A DNA stretch of 64,000 nucleotides, from NCBI RefSeq assembly GCF_003073045.1, contig NC_037590.1, forward strand, positions 39,300,751-39,364,750, in the 5' to 3' direction. The translations under genes were made by a program, and so were the position numbers. The stretch comes from Pomacea canaliculata. Its lineage: Eukaryota; Mollusca; Gastropoda; Architaenioglossa; Ampullariidae. Under the pieces are notes generated by a model, which worked only from the letters and a program-made list of their open reading frames with translations, was not told the DNA's origin and ran no database searches. Within the stretch, counting starts at the first letter, position 1, and each line of letters opens with the position of its first letter. Shown piece after piece: positions 25,832 through 35,835 of the stretch.

Positions 25832-27742
25832 TCAGTCCACTTCCTCCACTGTGGGCCCTGCAGAAGACGGCGCAGTCCGGCCTTGTGCAGACGACTGACC
25901 GGCGCCGGCACCGTGAAGTTTGGCCATCATGGGCGAGCATGCTTTCTGCACTTCCTGCATTTTGTGTTCGAACTCTTCTGTGTCCGCCAGCGAGTTGTTG
26001 TCCAGCCACCTCAAGGCCTCGTCGCACGTCTGGCTGACGGCCTCTCTGTCCGCATCACTCAATTTATCGCCGGCGTCGCTGATGGCCTGTCGCACGCTGA
26101 AGACGTATGCCTCCAGGCGGTTGCGCGCCTCCACGCGGTGCCGCTGCTTCTCGTCCTCCTCCCGGAACCGCTCGGCCTCGTTCACCATGCGGTCGATGTC
26201 GTCCTTGCTCAACCGCCCTTTGTCGTTCTTGATGGTGATGTTGGACGACTTGCCCGTACTCTTGTCCTGCGCCGTCACCTTCATGATGCCGTTGGCGTCG
26301 ATGTCGAAGGTCACCTCGATCTGGGGCACGCCGCGCGGGGCGGGAGGGATGCCCGTCAACTCGAAGCGCCCCAACAGGTTATTGTCTTTGGTCATGGCGC
26401 GTTCTCCTTCGTACACCTGGATGGTGACGGCCGGCTGGTTGTCGGCGTACGTAGTGAAGGTCTTGGACGTCTTGGTAGGGATGGTGGTGTTGCGCTCCAC
26501 CAGTCGGGTCATGACGCCCCCAGCCGTCTCGATGCCCAGCGACAGCGGCGCCACGTCCACCAGCAGCACGTCGCGGATGACGTCACTCGTATCGCCGCTC
26601 AGCACGGCGGCCTGCACGGCCGCGCCGTACGCCACGGCCTCATCGGGGTGAATGGACTTGTTCAACTCCTTGCCGCCCATGAATTCCTGTAGCATCTTCT
26701 GGATGCGGGGAATGCGCGTGGACCCGCCCACCAGCACCACCTCGTCGATCTGCCGCTTGTCCAGCTTGGCGTCGCGCAGGGCCTGCTCCACGGGCTCCAG
26801 CGTGTGGCGGAACAGGTCGGCACACAGCTCCTCGAAGCGTGCGCGCGTGATGCGCGTGTAGAAGTCGATGCCCTCGTACAGCGAATCAATCTCTACGCTG
26901 GCCTCTGCGCTGCTTGACAGCGTCCTCTTGGCGCGTTCGCAGGCCGTACGTAGGCGGCGTAGGGCGCGAGGGTTCTTACTGATGTCTTTCTTGTACTTGC
27001 GTTGGAACTCTTGGCACAAGTGCTGCACCATGCGGCTGTCAAAGTCTTCGCCGCCCAGGTGCGTGTCGCCGGCCGTGGCTTTCACCTCGAACAGCGAGCC
27101 CTCGCTGATCTGCAGGATGGACACGTCGAAGGTGCCGCCGCCCAAGTCAAATATGAGGACATTCTTCTCTCCTTTGCCTTTTTTGTCTAGCCCGTAGGCC
27201 AGGGCGGCGGCTGTGGGCTCGTTGATGATGCGCAAAACGTTCAGGCCGGCGATGGCACCGGCGTCTTTCGTCGCTTGTCGCTGGGAGTCGTTGAAGTACG
27301 CCGGAACCGTGATGACGGCGTCTTTGACCCGCTGACCCAGGTATGCTTCTGCCGTCTCTCTCATCTTCACTAGCACCATGGCGCTGATTTCTTCTGGTGC
27401 CATGGTCTTTGTTTCGCCTTTGTACTCCACTTGCACCTTGGGTTTTCCTCCGTCGTTGATGACCTTGAAGGGCCAGTGCTTCATGTCTGCCTGTACGCTG
27501 CTGTCGTCGAACCTTCGACCTATCAATCTCTTGGCGTCAAAGATGGTGTTCTCAGGGTTCATGGCCGCCTGGTTCTTCGCAGCGTCTCCTACCAATCGCT
27601 CAGTGTCCGTGAAAGCCACATAGCTCGGGGTAGTTCTCTGGCCCTGGTCGTTAGCGATGATTTCCACCTGTCCGTGTCGGAACACACCCACACACGAGTA
27701 GGTTGTGCCCAAGTCGATACCAATTGCTGGTGCCTTTGCCAT
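25832..27742 (-). CDS. hsp70: Heat-shock protein 70, left copy (intronless)
   Basis: Intronless 636-codon gene for a cytosolic/nuclear HSP70, the ATP-dependent chaperone that binds exposed hydrophobic segments of client proteins with J-domain and nucleotide-exchange partners. The family signatures are IDLGTTYS (residues 9-16), [14 protein letters not shown] (from ~197) and [14 protein letters not shown] (~336-349). The substrate-binding domain and helical lid follow, and EEVD (633-636) is the tail bound by TPR co-chaperones. The GGMP repeats usual in constitutive HSC70 are absent. Lack of introns, a TATA box and HSEs indicate a stress-inducible gene. The product is identical to that of the right copy; differences are synonymous (for example, Gly-Pro-Thr near the C-terminus is GGGCCCACA here and GGACCCACT there). 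Possible poly(A) signals lie about 140 and 210 nt downstream. Confidence 0.97.
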   Translation of the reverse strand: MAKAPAIGIDLGTTYSCVGVFRHGQVEIIANDQGQRTTPSYVAFTDTERLVGDAAKNQAAMNPENTIFDAKRLIGRRFDDSSVQADMKHWPFKVINDGGKPKVQVEYKGETKTMAPEEISAMVLVKMRETAEAYLGQRVKDAVITVPAYFNDSQRQATKDAGAIAGLNVLRIINEPTAAALAYGLDKKGKGEKNVLIFDLGGGTFDVSILQISEGSLFEVKATAGDTHLGGEDFDSRMVQHLCQEFQRKYKKDISKNPRALRRLRTACERAKRTLSSSAEASVEIDSLYEGIDFYTRITRARFEELCADLFRHTLEPVEQALRDAKLDKRQIDEVVLVGGSTRIPRIQKMLQEFMGGKELNKSIHPDEAVAYGAAVQAAVLSGDTSDVIRDVLLVDVAPLSLGIETAGGVMTRLVERNTTIPTKTSKTFTTYADNQPAVTIQVYEGERAMTKDNNLLGRFELTGIPPAPRGVPQIEVTFDIDANGIMKVTAQDKSTGKSSNITIKNDKGRLSKDDIDRMVNEAERFREEDEKQRHRVEARNRLEAYVFSVRQAISDAGDKLSDADREAVSQTCDEALRWLDNNSLADTEEFEHKMQEVQKACSPMMAKLHGAGAGQSSAQGRTAPSSAGPTVEEVD

Positions 27743-27897
27743 TTGTCTTTCGTTTTGTGGACGAACGTACTCGTACTCTTCTTGGAATAGTAATACCGAG
27801 TCTCTTCTTTTGTACCGCTTTCGACTGTTCTTTTCCTCTCAGGGAAGCTGTAAGTAGCGCTGTGTTTGCACTTGAGCGACGAGTGGGAAACGCGCGC
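27743..27897 (-). promoter_or_regulatory. hsp70: 5' UTR of left hsp70
   Basis: Leader of about 130 nt between the TATA box and ATG 27742. It differs from the right-copy leader at about one visible position (AAGAAGAG here, AAGAGGAG there). It is A-rich near the ATG, as in many heat-shock leaders translated during stress (inference). Confidence 0.6.
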
Positions 27898-28040
27898 TTT
27901 TATACTCAGCGTGCCGAGCAGACGAACTTTCGAGCAGCTTCGAGGCTTGACGTGACGCGAGGCGAATCCCTTTTCATCGTCGCTCGCGATTGGCTGGGGA
28001 AGTCTTTCGCACCACCGAGATTCTTCTCGAAAGCGAAGCA
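27898..28040 (-). promoter_or_regulatory. hsp70: Left hsp70 promoter: TATA box, CCAAT and heat-shock elements
   Basis: TATAAAA (27898-27904, minus strand). A proximal HSE at 27921-27944 has units GAA, TGC, GAA, TTC at 5-bp spacing. A CCAAT box lies near 27987-27993. A distal HSE at 28017-28039 contains TTCGAGAA. This is the standard HSF1-responsive arrangement and mirrors the right copy. Confidence 0.85.
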
Positions 28041-28149
28041 CGAATAGTCTGTGTCGATAACGATTCTTCTGCGTTAAGAAAAGAATAATAATTAAAAATA
28101 AATCGGCATTTCTAAAACACATTAGCAGATTTTTCAACTCGAAACCCAT

Positions 28150-29850
28150 GATGCGAGTGATTTCTGCCTAGTCGCTCCGTAACGTTTGCAAAACTTTGAA
28201 TAATTAAGTTACCGATCACACGACATGAGCGATCGGATGTTAATGGCCTCTGACTTATTTTGATTTTTTAGCTGATTATGCCATTATAGTTCGTATAACA
28301 GCATGCTTGGAACAGCTGAGCGTTATAAAATCACAATTAAACAATAAGGACAAGAATTTATGTGGCTATTCAAAGATATCGTGTACATAAACTCACATAG
28401 AAGTCTGAGGTTAAACATATACATGATAATTGTTTCCTTTACGAATGGTACTTGTTTCAGATTAGAAAAAGTTACAGGCTATAATTTGTGTATGGGTGTT
28501 GTTTGTTTGACAAATTACTTGCGTTTTTATAATGACAGTTATTGATTATTTTATTAATGTACTGATGACAAACAATTATGATTGAGCTATATATATATAG
28601 CCTCTTATTGTAGTACCCTGAGCTTGGGCAGGATTAATTCTAAAATTTAAAAAGTAAATGATATTTATATAATGGCAGCTGCTGATTCAATATTAACACA
28701 CAAAGTCTTTACTTTTCTGTTTTCCTCATTTTAAATATCTGAAAGTAGGAGCTGAGCAGATTTTGCTTAATTATTATTCTTACAATACTTTATACTTTAA
28801 AACTTAGTTTATTCTTTCCCCATAAAGGCAAGGGCTAAACGGAAAAAAAGCATTTTCCTGCTTATTTTACCTCTTGTTGACAAAGAATTGCCGTTGTCAT
28901 TAATTGATGAATTACACGAATCATGGATGTTTCAATACATTGTATACTGATTGATATTTATGGTCAATGTGTATGTATAAAAATACAAATGGAACACATC
29001 ATACAACGGAAATAACAACACAAAATGAAATGTATTGTGCAAATGTCTGTGCAAGTGGATCTGAAATATATAGTGTTGTGAACAAGAATTATATATATCT
29101 ATCATGGCCATGTACTTCCAAGAACTAAAGAACTCAGAAAATGCGATCGAGGTAAGGTGGAGGAAATCTCTGGTTGTGGTGCATGCTATATGAGTAAATA
29201 TGACTTTTATATATAGTTGTTTGACAAAATATACAATTGTTGTTCTTGATGGATTACGTAATTTATCAATTAATGACAACGGCAATTTTTTATCAACAAG
29301 AGGTAAAATAAGCAGGAAAAGGCTTTTTGCCATTTAGCCCTTGCCTTTATAAGGGGAAAGAATAAACTATAAGTTTTAAAGTAAAAAGTATTGTAAGAAT
29401 AATAATCAAAATCTGCTTATAAATTTCAGATTTTAAAATAATAATCAGATTTGTGTGTAATATTGAATCACAGCTGCATTATATAAATACATTTACTTTT
29501 TAATTTTAGAATTGAACCTGCCCAAGCTCAGGGTACTACAATTAAGAGGCTATACATATTATATGTTGGTCATCAGTACATTATATAAAATAATGAGGAG
29601 TCATTTGCAAAAACGTACGTTTCAATTTTGTGACATAAGCAAAAAATGCCCATATACAAACTATAGCCTGTAACTTTTTCTAATCTTAAACAAGTACCAT
29701 TCGTAAGGGAAACAATTTAATATACATCATGTATATGTTTATCCTCAGACTAATGTGAGGCATGTACACGACCTTTGAATAGCCACAGAAATTCTTGTCA
29801 TTATTTGTTTAATTGTAATTTCCATTAATATCCGATCGCTCATGTCGTGT
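28150..29850. other. Decaying centre of the HSP70 palindrome
   Basis: AT-rich non-coding spacer. Blocks such as GGCAAGGGCTAAACGG (28826) and CCATTTAGCCCTTGCC (29330) still pair across the axis, with many indels between them. The unpaired centre is about 28946-29220. A third related block lies outside the palindrome at 33815-33925. Confidence 0.7.
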
Positions 29851-30019
29851 GATCGGTAACTTAATTATTCAAAGTTTTGCAAACGTTACGGAGCGACTAG
29901 GCAGAAATCACTCGCATCATGCGTTTCGAGTTGAAAAATATGCTAAGTGTTTTAGAAATGCCGATTTATTTTTAATTATTATTCTTTTCTTAACGCAGAA
30001 GAATCGTCATCGACAGACT

Positions 30020-30167
30020 ATTCGTGCTTCGCTTTCGAGAAGAATCTCGGTGGTGCGAAAGACTTCCCCAGCCAATCGCGAGCGACGATGAAAAGGGATT
30101 CGCCTCGCGTCACGTCAAGCCTCGAAGCTGCTCGAAAGTTCGTCTGCTCGGCACGCTGAGTATAAAA
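30020..30167 (+). promoter_or_regulatory. hsp70: Right hsp70 promoter: TATA box, CCAAT and heat-shock elements
   Basis: The distal HSE is at 30026-30048 (TTC at 30034, GAA at 30039). CCAAT is at 30072-30076. The proximal HSE is at 30123-30142: GAA 30124, TGC 30129, GAA 30134, TTC 30139, all 5 bp apart with one imperfect unit. TATAAAA is at 30161-30167. This matches HSF1-driven inducible HSP70 promoters. Confidence 0.87.
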
Positions 30168-30322
30168 GCGCGCGTTTCCCACTCGTCGCTCAAGTGCAAA
30201 CACAGCGCTACTTACAGCTTCCCTGAGAGGAAAAGAACAGTCGAAAGCGGTACAAAAGAAGAGACTCGGTATTACTATTCCAAGAGGAGTACGAGTACGT
30301 TCGTCCACAAAACGAAAGACAA
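30168..30322 (+). promoter_or_regulatory. hsp70: 5' UTR of right hsp70
   Basis: Transcription should start near 30190, about 25-30 bp after the TATA box, giving a leader of about 130 nt. The start context is AAAGACAAATGG, with A at -3. No intron and no upstream ATG in a strong context was noticed. Confidence 0.6.
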
Positions 30323-32233
30323 ATGGCAAAGGCACCAGCAATTGGTATCGACTTGGGCACAACCTACTCGTGTGTGGGTGTGTTCCGACACGGACAGGTG
30401 GAAATCATCGCTAACGACCAGGGCCAGAGAACTACCCCGAGCTATGTGGCTTTCACGGACACTGAGCGATTGGTAGGAGACGCTGCGAAGAACCAGGCGG
30501 CCATGAACCCTGAGAACACCATCTTTGACGCCAAGAGATTGATAGGTCGAAGGTTCGACGACAGCAGCGTACAGGCAGACATGAAGCACTGGCCCTTCAA
30601 GGTCATCAACGACGGAGGAAAACCCAAGGTGCAAGTGGAGTACAAAGGCGAAACAAAGACCATGGCACCAGAAGAAATCAGCGCCATGGTGCTAGTGAAG
30701 ATGAGAGAGACGGCAGAAGCATACCTGGGTCAGCGGGTCAAGGACGCCGTCATCACGGTTCCTGCGTACTTCAACGACTCCCAGCGACAAGCGACGAAAG
30801 ACGCCGGTGCCATCGCCGGCCTGAACGTTTTGCGCATCATCAACGAGCCCACAGCCGCCGCCCTGGCCTACGGGCTAGACAAAAAAGGCAAAGGAGAGAA
30901 GAATGTCCTCATATTTGACTTGGGCGGCGGCACCTTCGACGTGTCCATCCTGCAGATCAGCGAGGGCTCGCTGTTCGAGGTGAAAGCTACGGCCGGCGAC
31001 ACGCACCTGGGCGGCGAAGACTTTGACAGCCGCATGGTGCAGCACTTGTGCCAAGAGTTCCAACGCAAGTACAAGAAAGACATCAGTAAGAACCCTCGCG
31101 CCCTACGCCGCCTACGTACGGCCTGCGAACGCGCCAAGAGGACGCTGTCAAGCAGCGCAGAGGCCAGCGTGGAGATTGATTCGCTGTACGAGGGCATCGA
31201 CTTCTACACGCGCATCACGCGCGCACGCTTCGAGGAGCTGTGTGCCGACCTGTTCCGCCACACGCTGGAGCCCGTGGAGCAGGCCCTGCGCGACGCCAAG
31301 CTGGACAAGCGGCAGATCGACGAGGTGGTGCTGGTGGGCGGGTCCACGCGCATTCCCCGCATCCAGAAGATGCTACAGGAATTCATGGGCGGCAAGGAGT
31401 TGAACAAGTCCATTCACCCCGATGAGGCCGTGGCGTACGGCGCGGCCGTGCAGGCCGCCGTGCTGAGCGGCGATACGAGTGACGTCATCCGCGACGTACT
31501 GCTGGTGGACGTGGCGCCGCTGTCGCTGGGCATCGAGACGGCAGGGGGCGTCATGACCCGACTGGTGGAGCGCAACACCACCATCCCTACCAAGACGTCC
31601 AAGACCTTCACTACGTACGCCGACAACCAGCCGGCCGTCACCATCCAGGTGTACGAAGGAGAACGCGCCATGACCAAAGACAACAACCTGTTGGGCCGCT
31701 TCGAGTTGACGGGCATCCCTCCCGCCCCGCGCGGCGTGCCTCAGATCGAGGTGACCTTCGACATCGACGCCAACGGCATCATGAAGGTGACGGCGCAGGA
31801 CAAGAGTACGGGCAAGTCGTCCAACATCACCATCAAGAACGACAAAGGGCGGTTGAGCAAGGACGACATCGACCGCATGGTGAACGAGGCCGAGCGGTTC
31901 CGGGAGGAGGACGAGAAGCAGCGGCACCGCGTGGAGGCGCGCAACCGCCTGGAGGCGTACGTCTTCAGCGTGCGACAGGCCATCAGCGACGCCGGCGACA
32001 AATTGAGTGATGCGGACAGAGAGGCCGTCAGCCAGACGTGCGACGAGGCCTTGAGGTGGCTGGACAACAACTCGCTGGCGGACACAGAAGAGTTCGAACA
32101 CAAAATGCAGGAAGTGCAGAAAGCATGCTCGCCCATGATGGCCAAACTTCACGGTGCCGGCGCCGGTCAGTCGTCTGCACAAGGCCGGACTGCGCCGTCT
32201 TCTGCAGGACCCACTGTGGAGGAAGTGGACTGA
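30323..32233 (+). CDS. hsp70: Heat-shock protein 70, right copy (intronless)
   Basis: Intronless 636-codon HSP70, head to head with the left copy and encoding the same protein: nucleotide-binding domain (~1-385), interdomain linker with [16 protein letters not shown], substrate-binding domain (~395-510), helical lid and a [10 protein letters not shown]-type tail ending EEVD. Length is typical of inducible cytosolic HSP70 (about 635-645). Coding GC is far above that of the flanks, especially at third positions, as is common for stress-induced HSP70. Two AATAAA signals follow at 32368-32373 and 32439-32444. About ten synonymous differences from the left copy show in the last ~900 nt and fewer in the first half, a pattern consistent with tract-wise gene conversion. 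Confidence 0.97.
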   Translation: MAKAPAIGIDLGTTYSCVGVFRHGQVEIIANDQGQRTTPSYVAFTDTERLVGDAAKNQAAMNPENTIFDAKRLIGRRFDDSSVQADMKHWPFKVINDGGKPKVQVEYKGETKTMAPEEISAMVLVKMRETAEAYLGQRVKDAVITVPAYFNDSQRQATKDAGAIAGLNVLRIINEPTAAALAYGLDKKGKGEKNVLIFDLGGGTFDVSILQISEGSLFEVKATAGDTHLGGEDFDSRMVQHLCQEFQRKYKKDISKNPRALRRLRTACERAKRTLSSSAEASVEIDSLYEGIDFYTRITRARFEELCADLFRHTLEPVEQALRDAKLDKRQIDEVVLVGGSTRIPRIQKMLQEFMGGKELNKSIHPDEAVAYGAAVQAAVLSGDTSDVIRDVLLVDVAPLSLGIETAGGVMTRLVERNTTIPTKTSKTFTTYADNQPAVTIQVYEGERAMTKDNNLLGRFELTGIPPAPRGVPQIEVTFDIDANGIMKVTAQDKSTGKSSNITIKNDKGRLSKDDIDRMVNEAERFREEDEKQRHRVEARNRLEAYVFSVRQAISDAGDKLSDADREAVSQTCDEALRWLDNNSLADTEEFEHKMQEVQKACSPMMAKLHGAGAGQSSAQGRTAPSSAGPTVEEVD

Positions 32234-32790
32234 ACTTGAAATGCATGAGTGGACCTTTATTCGTCCAGTAACAAACACTTAAAGATCTGTTTCAGACTGT
32301 GATAATGCTACGGCATCGGCTTTAACTACATGAATGAAAGAAACATTGACTATGTCGTTGGTTGTGCAATAAATTAATCGTGGAATATAAAATTGTATAT
32401 TTAAAAGAGATTTGTGGACTGGATGAAGAGTATTGCGTAATAAAGATACAACAAACATTTTTGTGTAAATTGTTTTTATTCTGGACATAGAGATTGTTAA
32501 GTCATTGACCCTGCATTCGAATGCTTCCCGTACACACACACACACTTAAAAGTACCTCAACTGTTAACTATTTTCCGTTGTAGTTCTGTATATGTGAGAG
32601 ATTAAATAATACACGGGTTCGACAATTAAGAAGAAAAAAAAAAAGTTCAGATGGTAGTTTTATGTCACTGTGTTTGCATTTATGAATTTATATACACATG
32701 CTCCGTAAGCTTAAGGTGCCAACAAGATGTGACAACTAGTTATGACCCATGAGCCAGGATCGAGCTGATCGATGCAAACATTTATCCTAG

Positions 32791-33160
32791 AAGTTGGCGT
32801 TTTACACCGAGCCAGCAACTAAGGCTATATCACGGCAAGGCAGCCAGCCTGTAAACCAGTGGTTCTTAACCTTGTTTGAGGTACCGAACCCACAAGTTTC
32901 ATATGCACATTCAAGAACCCTTCTTTAGTGTCATCACGAAATGCGCGTGTGTTTTGACCTCCGTGGCGGAGGCTCCGCCGATCCCCCGAGACCGACTCAC
33001 CGAACCCCTAGGGTTCGATCGAATCCCGGTTAAGAACCACTGCTGTAAACAGATGTCACTTGCAGAGAAAGAACAGCATGCCCGAGACGAGAGCTGAACC
33101 CAGGACAGCCAACCCTCAGTGTATTGCTGACAGGCGTTAACCGTTACGCCACCGGACCGC
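32791..33160 (-). repeat. tRNA-derived SINE interrupted by a hAT MITE
   Basis: On the minus strand the element starts with a tRNA-like head: A-box-like GTGGCGTAACGGTTAACGCC, B-box-like GGGTTCAGCTCTCGTC. The tail contains GCCGTGATATAGCC, GTTGCTGGCTCGG and GTAAAACGCC. It is flanked by a 12-bp target duplication CATTTATCCTAG (32779-32790 and 33161-33172). Net SINE length is about 176 bp after removing the nested MITE and its duplicated 8 bp. Confidence 0.88.
32857..33042. mobile_element. hAT-type MITE nested in the SINE
   Basis: 186-bp non-autonomous element with terminal inverted repeats CAGTGGTTCTTAACC / GGTTAAGAACCACTG. It is flanked by the 8-bp duplication CTGTAAAC (32849-32856 and 33043-33050). 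The terminal sequence and 8-bp duplication are those of the hAT superfamily (Charlie-like). A sibling lies at 48419-48581. Confidence 0.93.
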
Positions 33161-33172
33161 CATTTATCCTAG

Positions 33173-34460
33173 CAGGTTGAGGGGAGAGGAAATAATGGAC
33201 AAAGCTGCATCACAGTCGGAAATTCAGTCAGGTGATAAAAGCTTCGCGCGACCCGCTGGACAGTGAAGTATGAAAGATGGGGTGGGATGAGGTAAATAGA
33301 TTGGTGGCAGCCCGGTTACTGTAACAGACTGGTGCCTAATTATTATTATTTTTTTTTTTACACACTTTAGTGCACATGGATTGAACATAAAAACACACTT
33401 TCAGATTAACTCTTATTTTTGATGGAGCATGTTTATAACTATTGTCTTTTGGAATATTTGTTCTCTTGAAAATGAACAATTTTAACTGGTAAATAGGGGA
33501 AGGGGAAACTCATAACCCAGGTGCCAAAAAACTCACATGCTGTTGTGAGATGTTATAACCCTCAACTTTGTGTAGTCACCATCTGACCCAGTGATCACAC
33601 TTGTGTCTCACCCATTCTGGCCATGGTCTTTACATAGGTAACCAATACCTGATTCTGATGTTAATGAACACATTATGTAACATCACTTCATACATCTGTT
33701 TATGGAAATGGGATATTGAGTAATACCCAATGTTATGAGACACATTAGGTGTTCAGCTGGATAATGATCAAAACTGACAGAAAATTGAAGGGTATGTTAG
33801 TAGGAAAGAAAATGACAATAGCGGCAATTTTTTTTTTATTTACACGGGTGGTAAAAAGAATGAGCGAAGCATGCTTTTGTGTCATCTAGCCCTATACACG
33901 GAAGAATAAACTAAACTGGCTACTAAACTATAAAGAACAGCAAGAGGGAGAGAGAGGTAGCTGGTTCCCAGTTTTTGTCCCAGCTAATTTTTCTTGTGAA
34001 CTCTTTCAACTCGTATTTTATTGTCAAGGTGCATGTGTGAGAGAATAAATACATAGTGGTTTGAGAGGAAGTAATTTAATAGTGACAATTTCTAGTGTTA
34101 GAAGACTTGCTCCCATGTTAATAAAATTGTCATTTTTTAATCCATAAAACAATTTTTGTGTCATAAGGAATATGTTTGAGTGCTCCCGAGACAGATGGCA
34201 TAACTGGTTAACAGTTTGGGAAGCTGAAAACAATGAAAAGAAGTTGAAAGAGCATAAAAGTAATAAACTGACATAAAATGTTACAAACGTCCATACCTCA
34301 ACTTAAAAAAAAAAATTAATTCAAACCTTATATTTTACCCCGATTTCTCCAGCTTTAAGGAAAAAGACCAAAACACCATATCATGACAGTCAGCTACTCA
34401 ACTTTCTGTATGTTAAAAGAACTTTAAACACATAAAAGCAACACAGTTTTATAAACATTT
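33173..34460. other. Intergenic DNA between hsp70 and RNF216
   Basis: No gene seen. Contains the extra copy of the HSP70 spacer block (33815-33925) and short A/T runs. Confidence 0.5.
33815..33925 (+). repeat. Third copy of the HSP70-spacer block
   Basis: AATGACAATAGCGGCAATTTT, then a GGTGGTAAAA stretch, TCTAGCCCTA and GAAGAATAAACTA. This follows the same order as 29268-29370 (AATGACAACGGCAATTTTTT, AGAGGTAAAATAAGC, TTTAGCCCTTGCC, AAAGAATAAACTA). Similarity is diverged but collinear. Confidence 0.6.
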
Positions 34461-34933
34461 GTATGTTTATTAAAAAATAAAAAGATCTGCATATTTTTTA
34501 CATTAACTGGAATACAATCCATCCAAGATTACTTTCCCTCACAAAACTCTCAACATTGCATACTTGATGTTCCTATAAATTTCATTAATGCTTTGAAAGG
34601 GGTTCTTGCATGTGATCAGAATAAAGTTCAAATTTTTTCGATTTCTTTTTGGTTCATGGCCATCTTCAGCAGAACATTACTGAAGTGTGCTGCATGTCCC
34701 TTTAAAAAAGCTTCTTCTTAAGTTTGTACACAAAATTTATTCAAATATTTGACATCTTTCATGCTATTACATCTGGTCAGTAAACATGCAACTATAATAA
34801 TGACAGCTGCATTATTTTAGATAGTATTTTAGTGAAAATGCCAAATATCATTTAAGAAGATATCCCCATAAACACTGTAATGAATGTCCCAGAAAGTGTC
34901 GTTTATTTTTTCCTCTTTTTGGCAGGTGGGGCA
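34461..34933 (-). terminator. RNF216: RNF216 3' UTR and poly(A) region
   Basis: Minus-strand AATAAA signals (plus-strand TTTATT) at 34902-34907, only 27 nt past the stop, and at 34466-34471. The distal one gives a UTR of about 470 nt. Confidence 0.5.
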
Positions 34934-35835
34934 TCAGGGTACACCAATCACTTTGTTGTCCAGATAGCCTGTAAACATAGGAAAATTCTATAGAAATGAA
35001 AATATTAAAACAATTCTCAATCCCAGTGTCTCATACAACATCCTTCTTCAGACTTAACTTGATTGTCAAAGTTACTTCTTAAAAACCCTTTGTGTTACCA
35101 CAGAGAAGTGTCTGCTATGAAGACAAACGGCTTGCCATTAAAGGCCAGTAATCTTTGCATGACCTTGCTGGCAAGGATCCAGCAGTTGTTTAAAAACTCA
35201 TGTAACCATGAATAAAAAGGACACTTATGTGCAGATATGTACATCATGTGTCTGACTTTGCATACTCTTGCACATTACCATTTTAGTACAAATACACATA
35301 GAATGTGCACCTACCTTAATTCACCTGTTGACAACTTTGCATATCATATAAACAACTGTATGAACACTAACAACAGGCAACAAACTAACTGGCAGTGATT
35401 TTATGCAAAAGCAGAGGGTGAAAAACCAGATATAAAGGAAGTGCATGTCTGAAAGTATAATAATCATTATGAATATTTGTACACATATGATAGAGAAGGG
35501 GGAAAAAAAAAAAAATTCCTGGCACTTTTGCACCTGTCTCATAGAAGGTTGTCTGAAAAACATCTACATTATAAAAAAAACAACAAAAAAAAAAAAACAC
35601 ACACAAAAAAAAAAAAAACCAGAAATAAACAAATAAACTTCCCCTATGTTAAACTGTAAAAAGTAATTTTGAATTAAAGTTATTTAAAGCTGTCAAATAG
35701 GCTATAAACTACCTGGGATGGTTAAGCTTCAAAATCATAACACAGAAACCCAAGGCATCAACCTGTCTTACCGTGCTCTTTCCTCTGCACTTGTGCTTCT
35801 CTCTGCACTTCAGCAATAGCTTTCTTTTCATCTTC
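34934..35835 (-). CDS. RNF216: RNF216 C-terminal exons (post-RBR helix and tail)
   Basis: Exon 35772-35835 encodes a charged helix ([21 protein letters not shown]) aligned with the EDDEKLIEEIQKEAEEE segment after RING2 in human RNF216. The last exon, 34934-34968, adds [11 protein letters not shown] and a stop. The human protein continues with a long Pro-rich tail, so this one is much shorter. The overlapping frame after the stop reads [10 protein letters not shown], which raises the possibility of a sequence error. Confidence 0.75.

Larger units (their letters stand above)
25538..32529. repeat. ~7 kb imperfect palindrome carrying a divergent HSP70 pair
   Basis: The left arm starts GGGAAGCATTCGAATGCAGGG at about 25538 and is matched in reverse complement ending at 32529. 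Arms run inward to about 28946 and 29220, leaving an unpaired centre of roughly 270 bp. The 3' flanks and genes are nearly identical. Promoters differ by a few bases and small indels. The spacer beyond about 28150/29850 has many substitutions and indels, so identity falls toward the centre. Confidence 0.9.

Noticed and set aside
25787-26692. 301-codon open frame antisense to the left HSP70 gene (and its twin at 31373-32278)
   Set aside because: It mirrors GC-rich HSP70 codons. Amino-acid differences between the two antisense frames fall at sites synonymous in HSP70, so selection acts on HSP70 only.
25538-32529. HSP70 pair as an assembly artefact (one gene collapsed into an inverted duplicate)
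   Set aside because: The arms differ by synonymous changes, indels and a strongly diverged spacer, so both copies are real.
33060-33160. tRNA gene suggested by A- and B-box-like sequence on the minus strand
   Set aside because: The promoter boxes belong to a SINE head; no complete cloverleaf was traced, and it is joined to the SINE tail and flanked by a target duplication.
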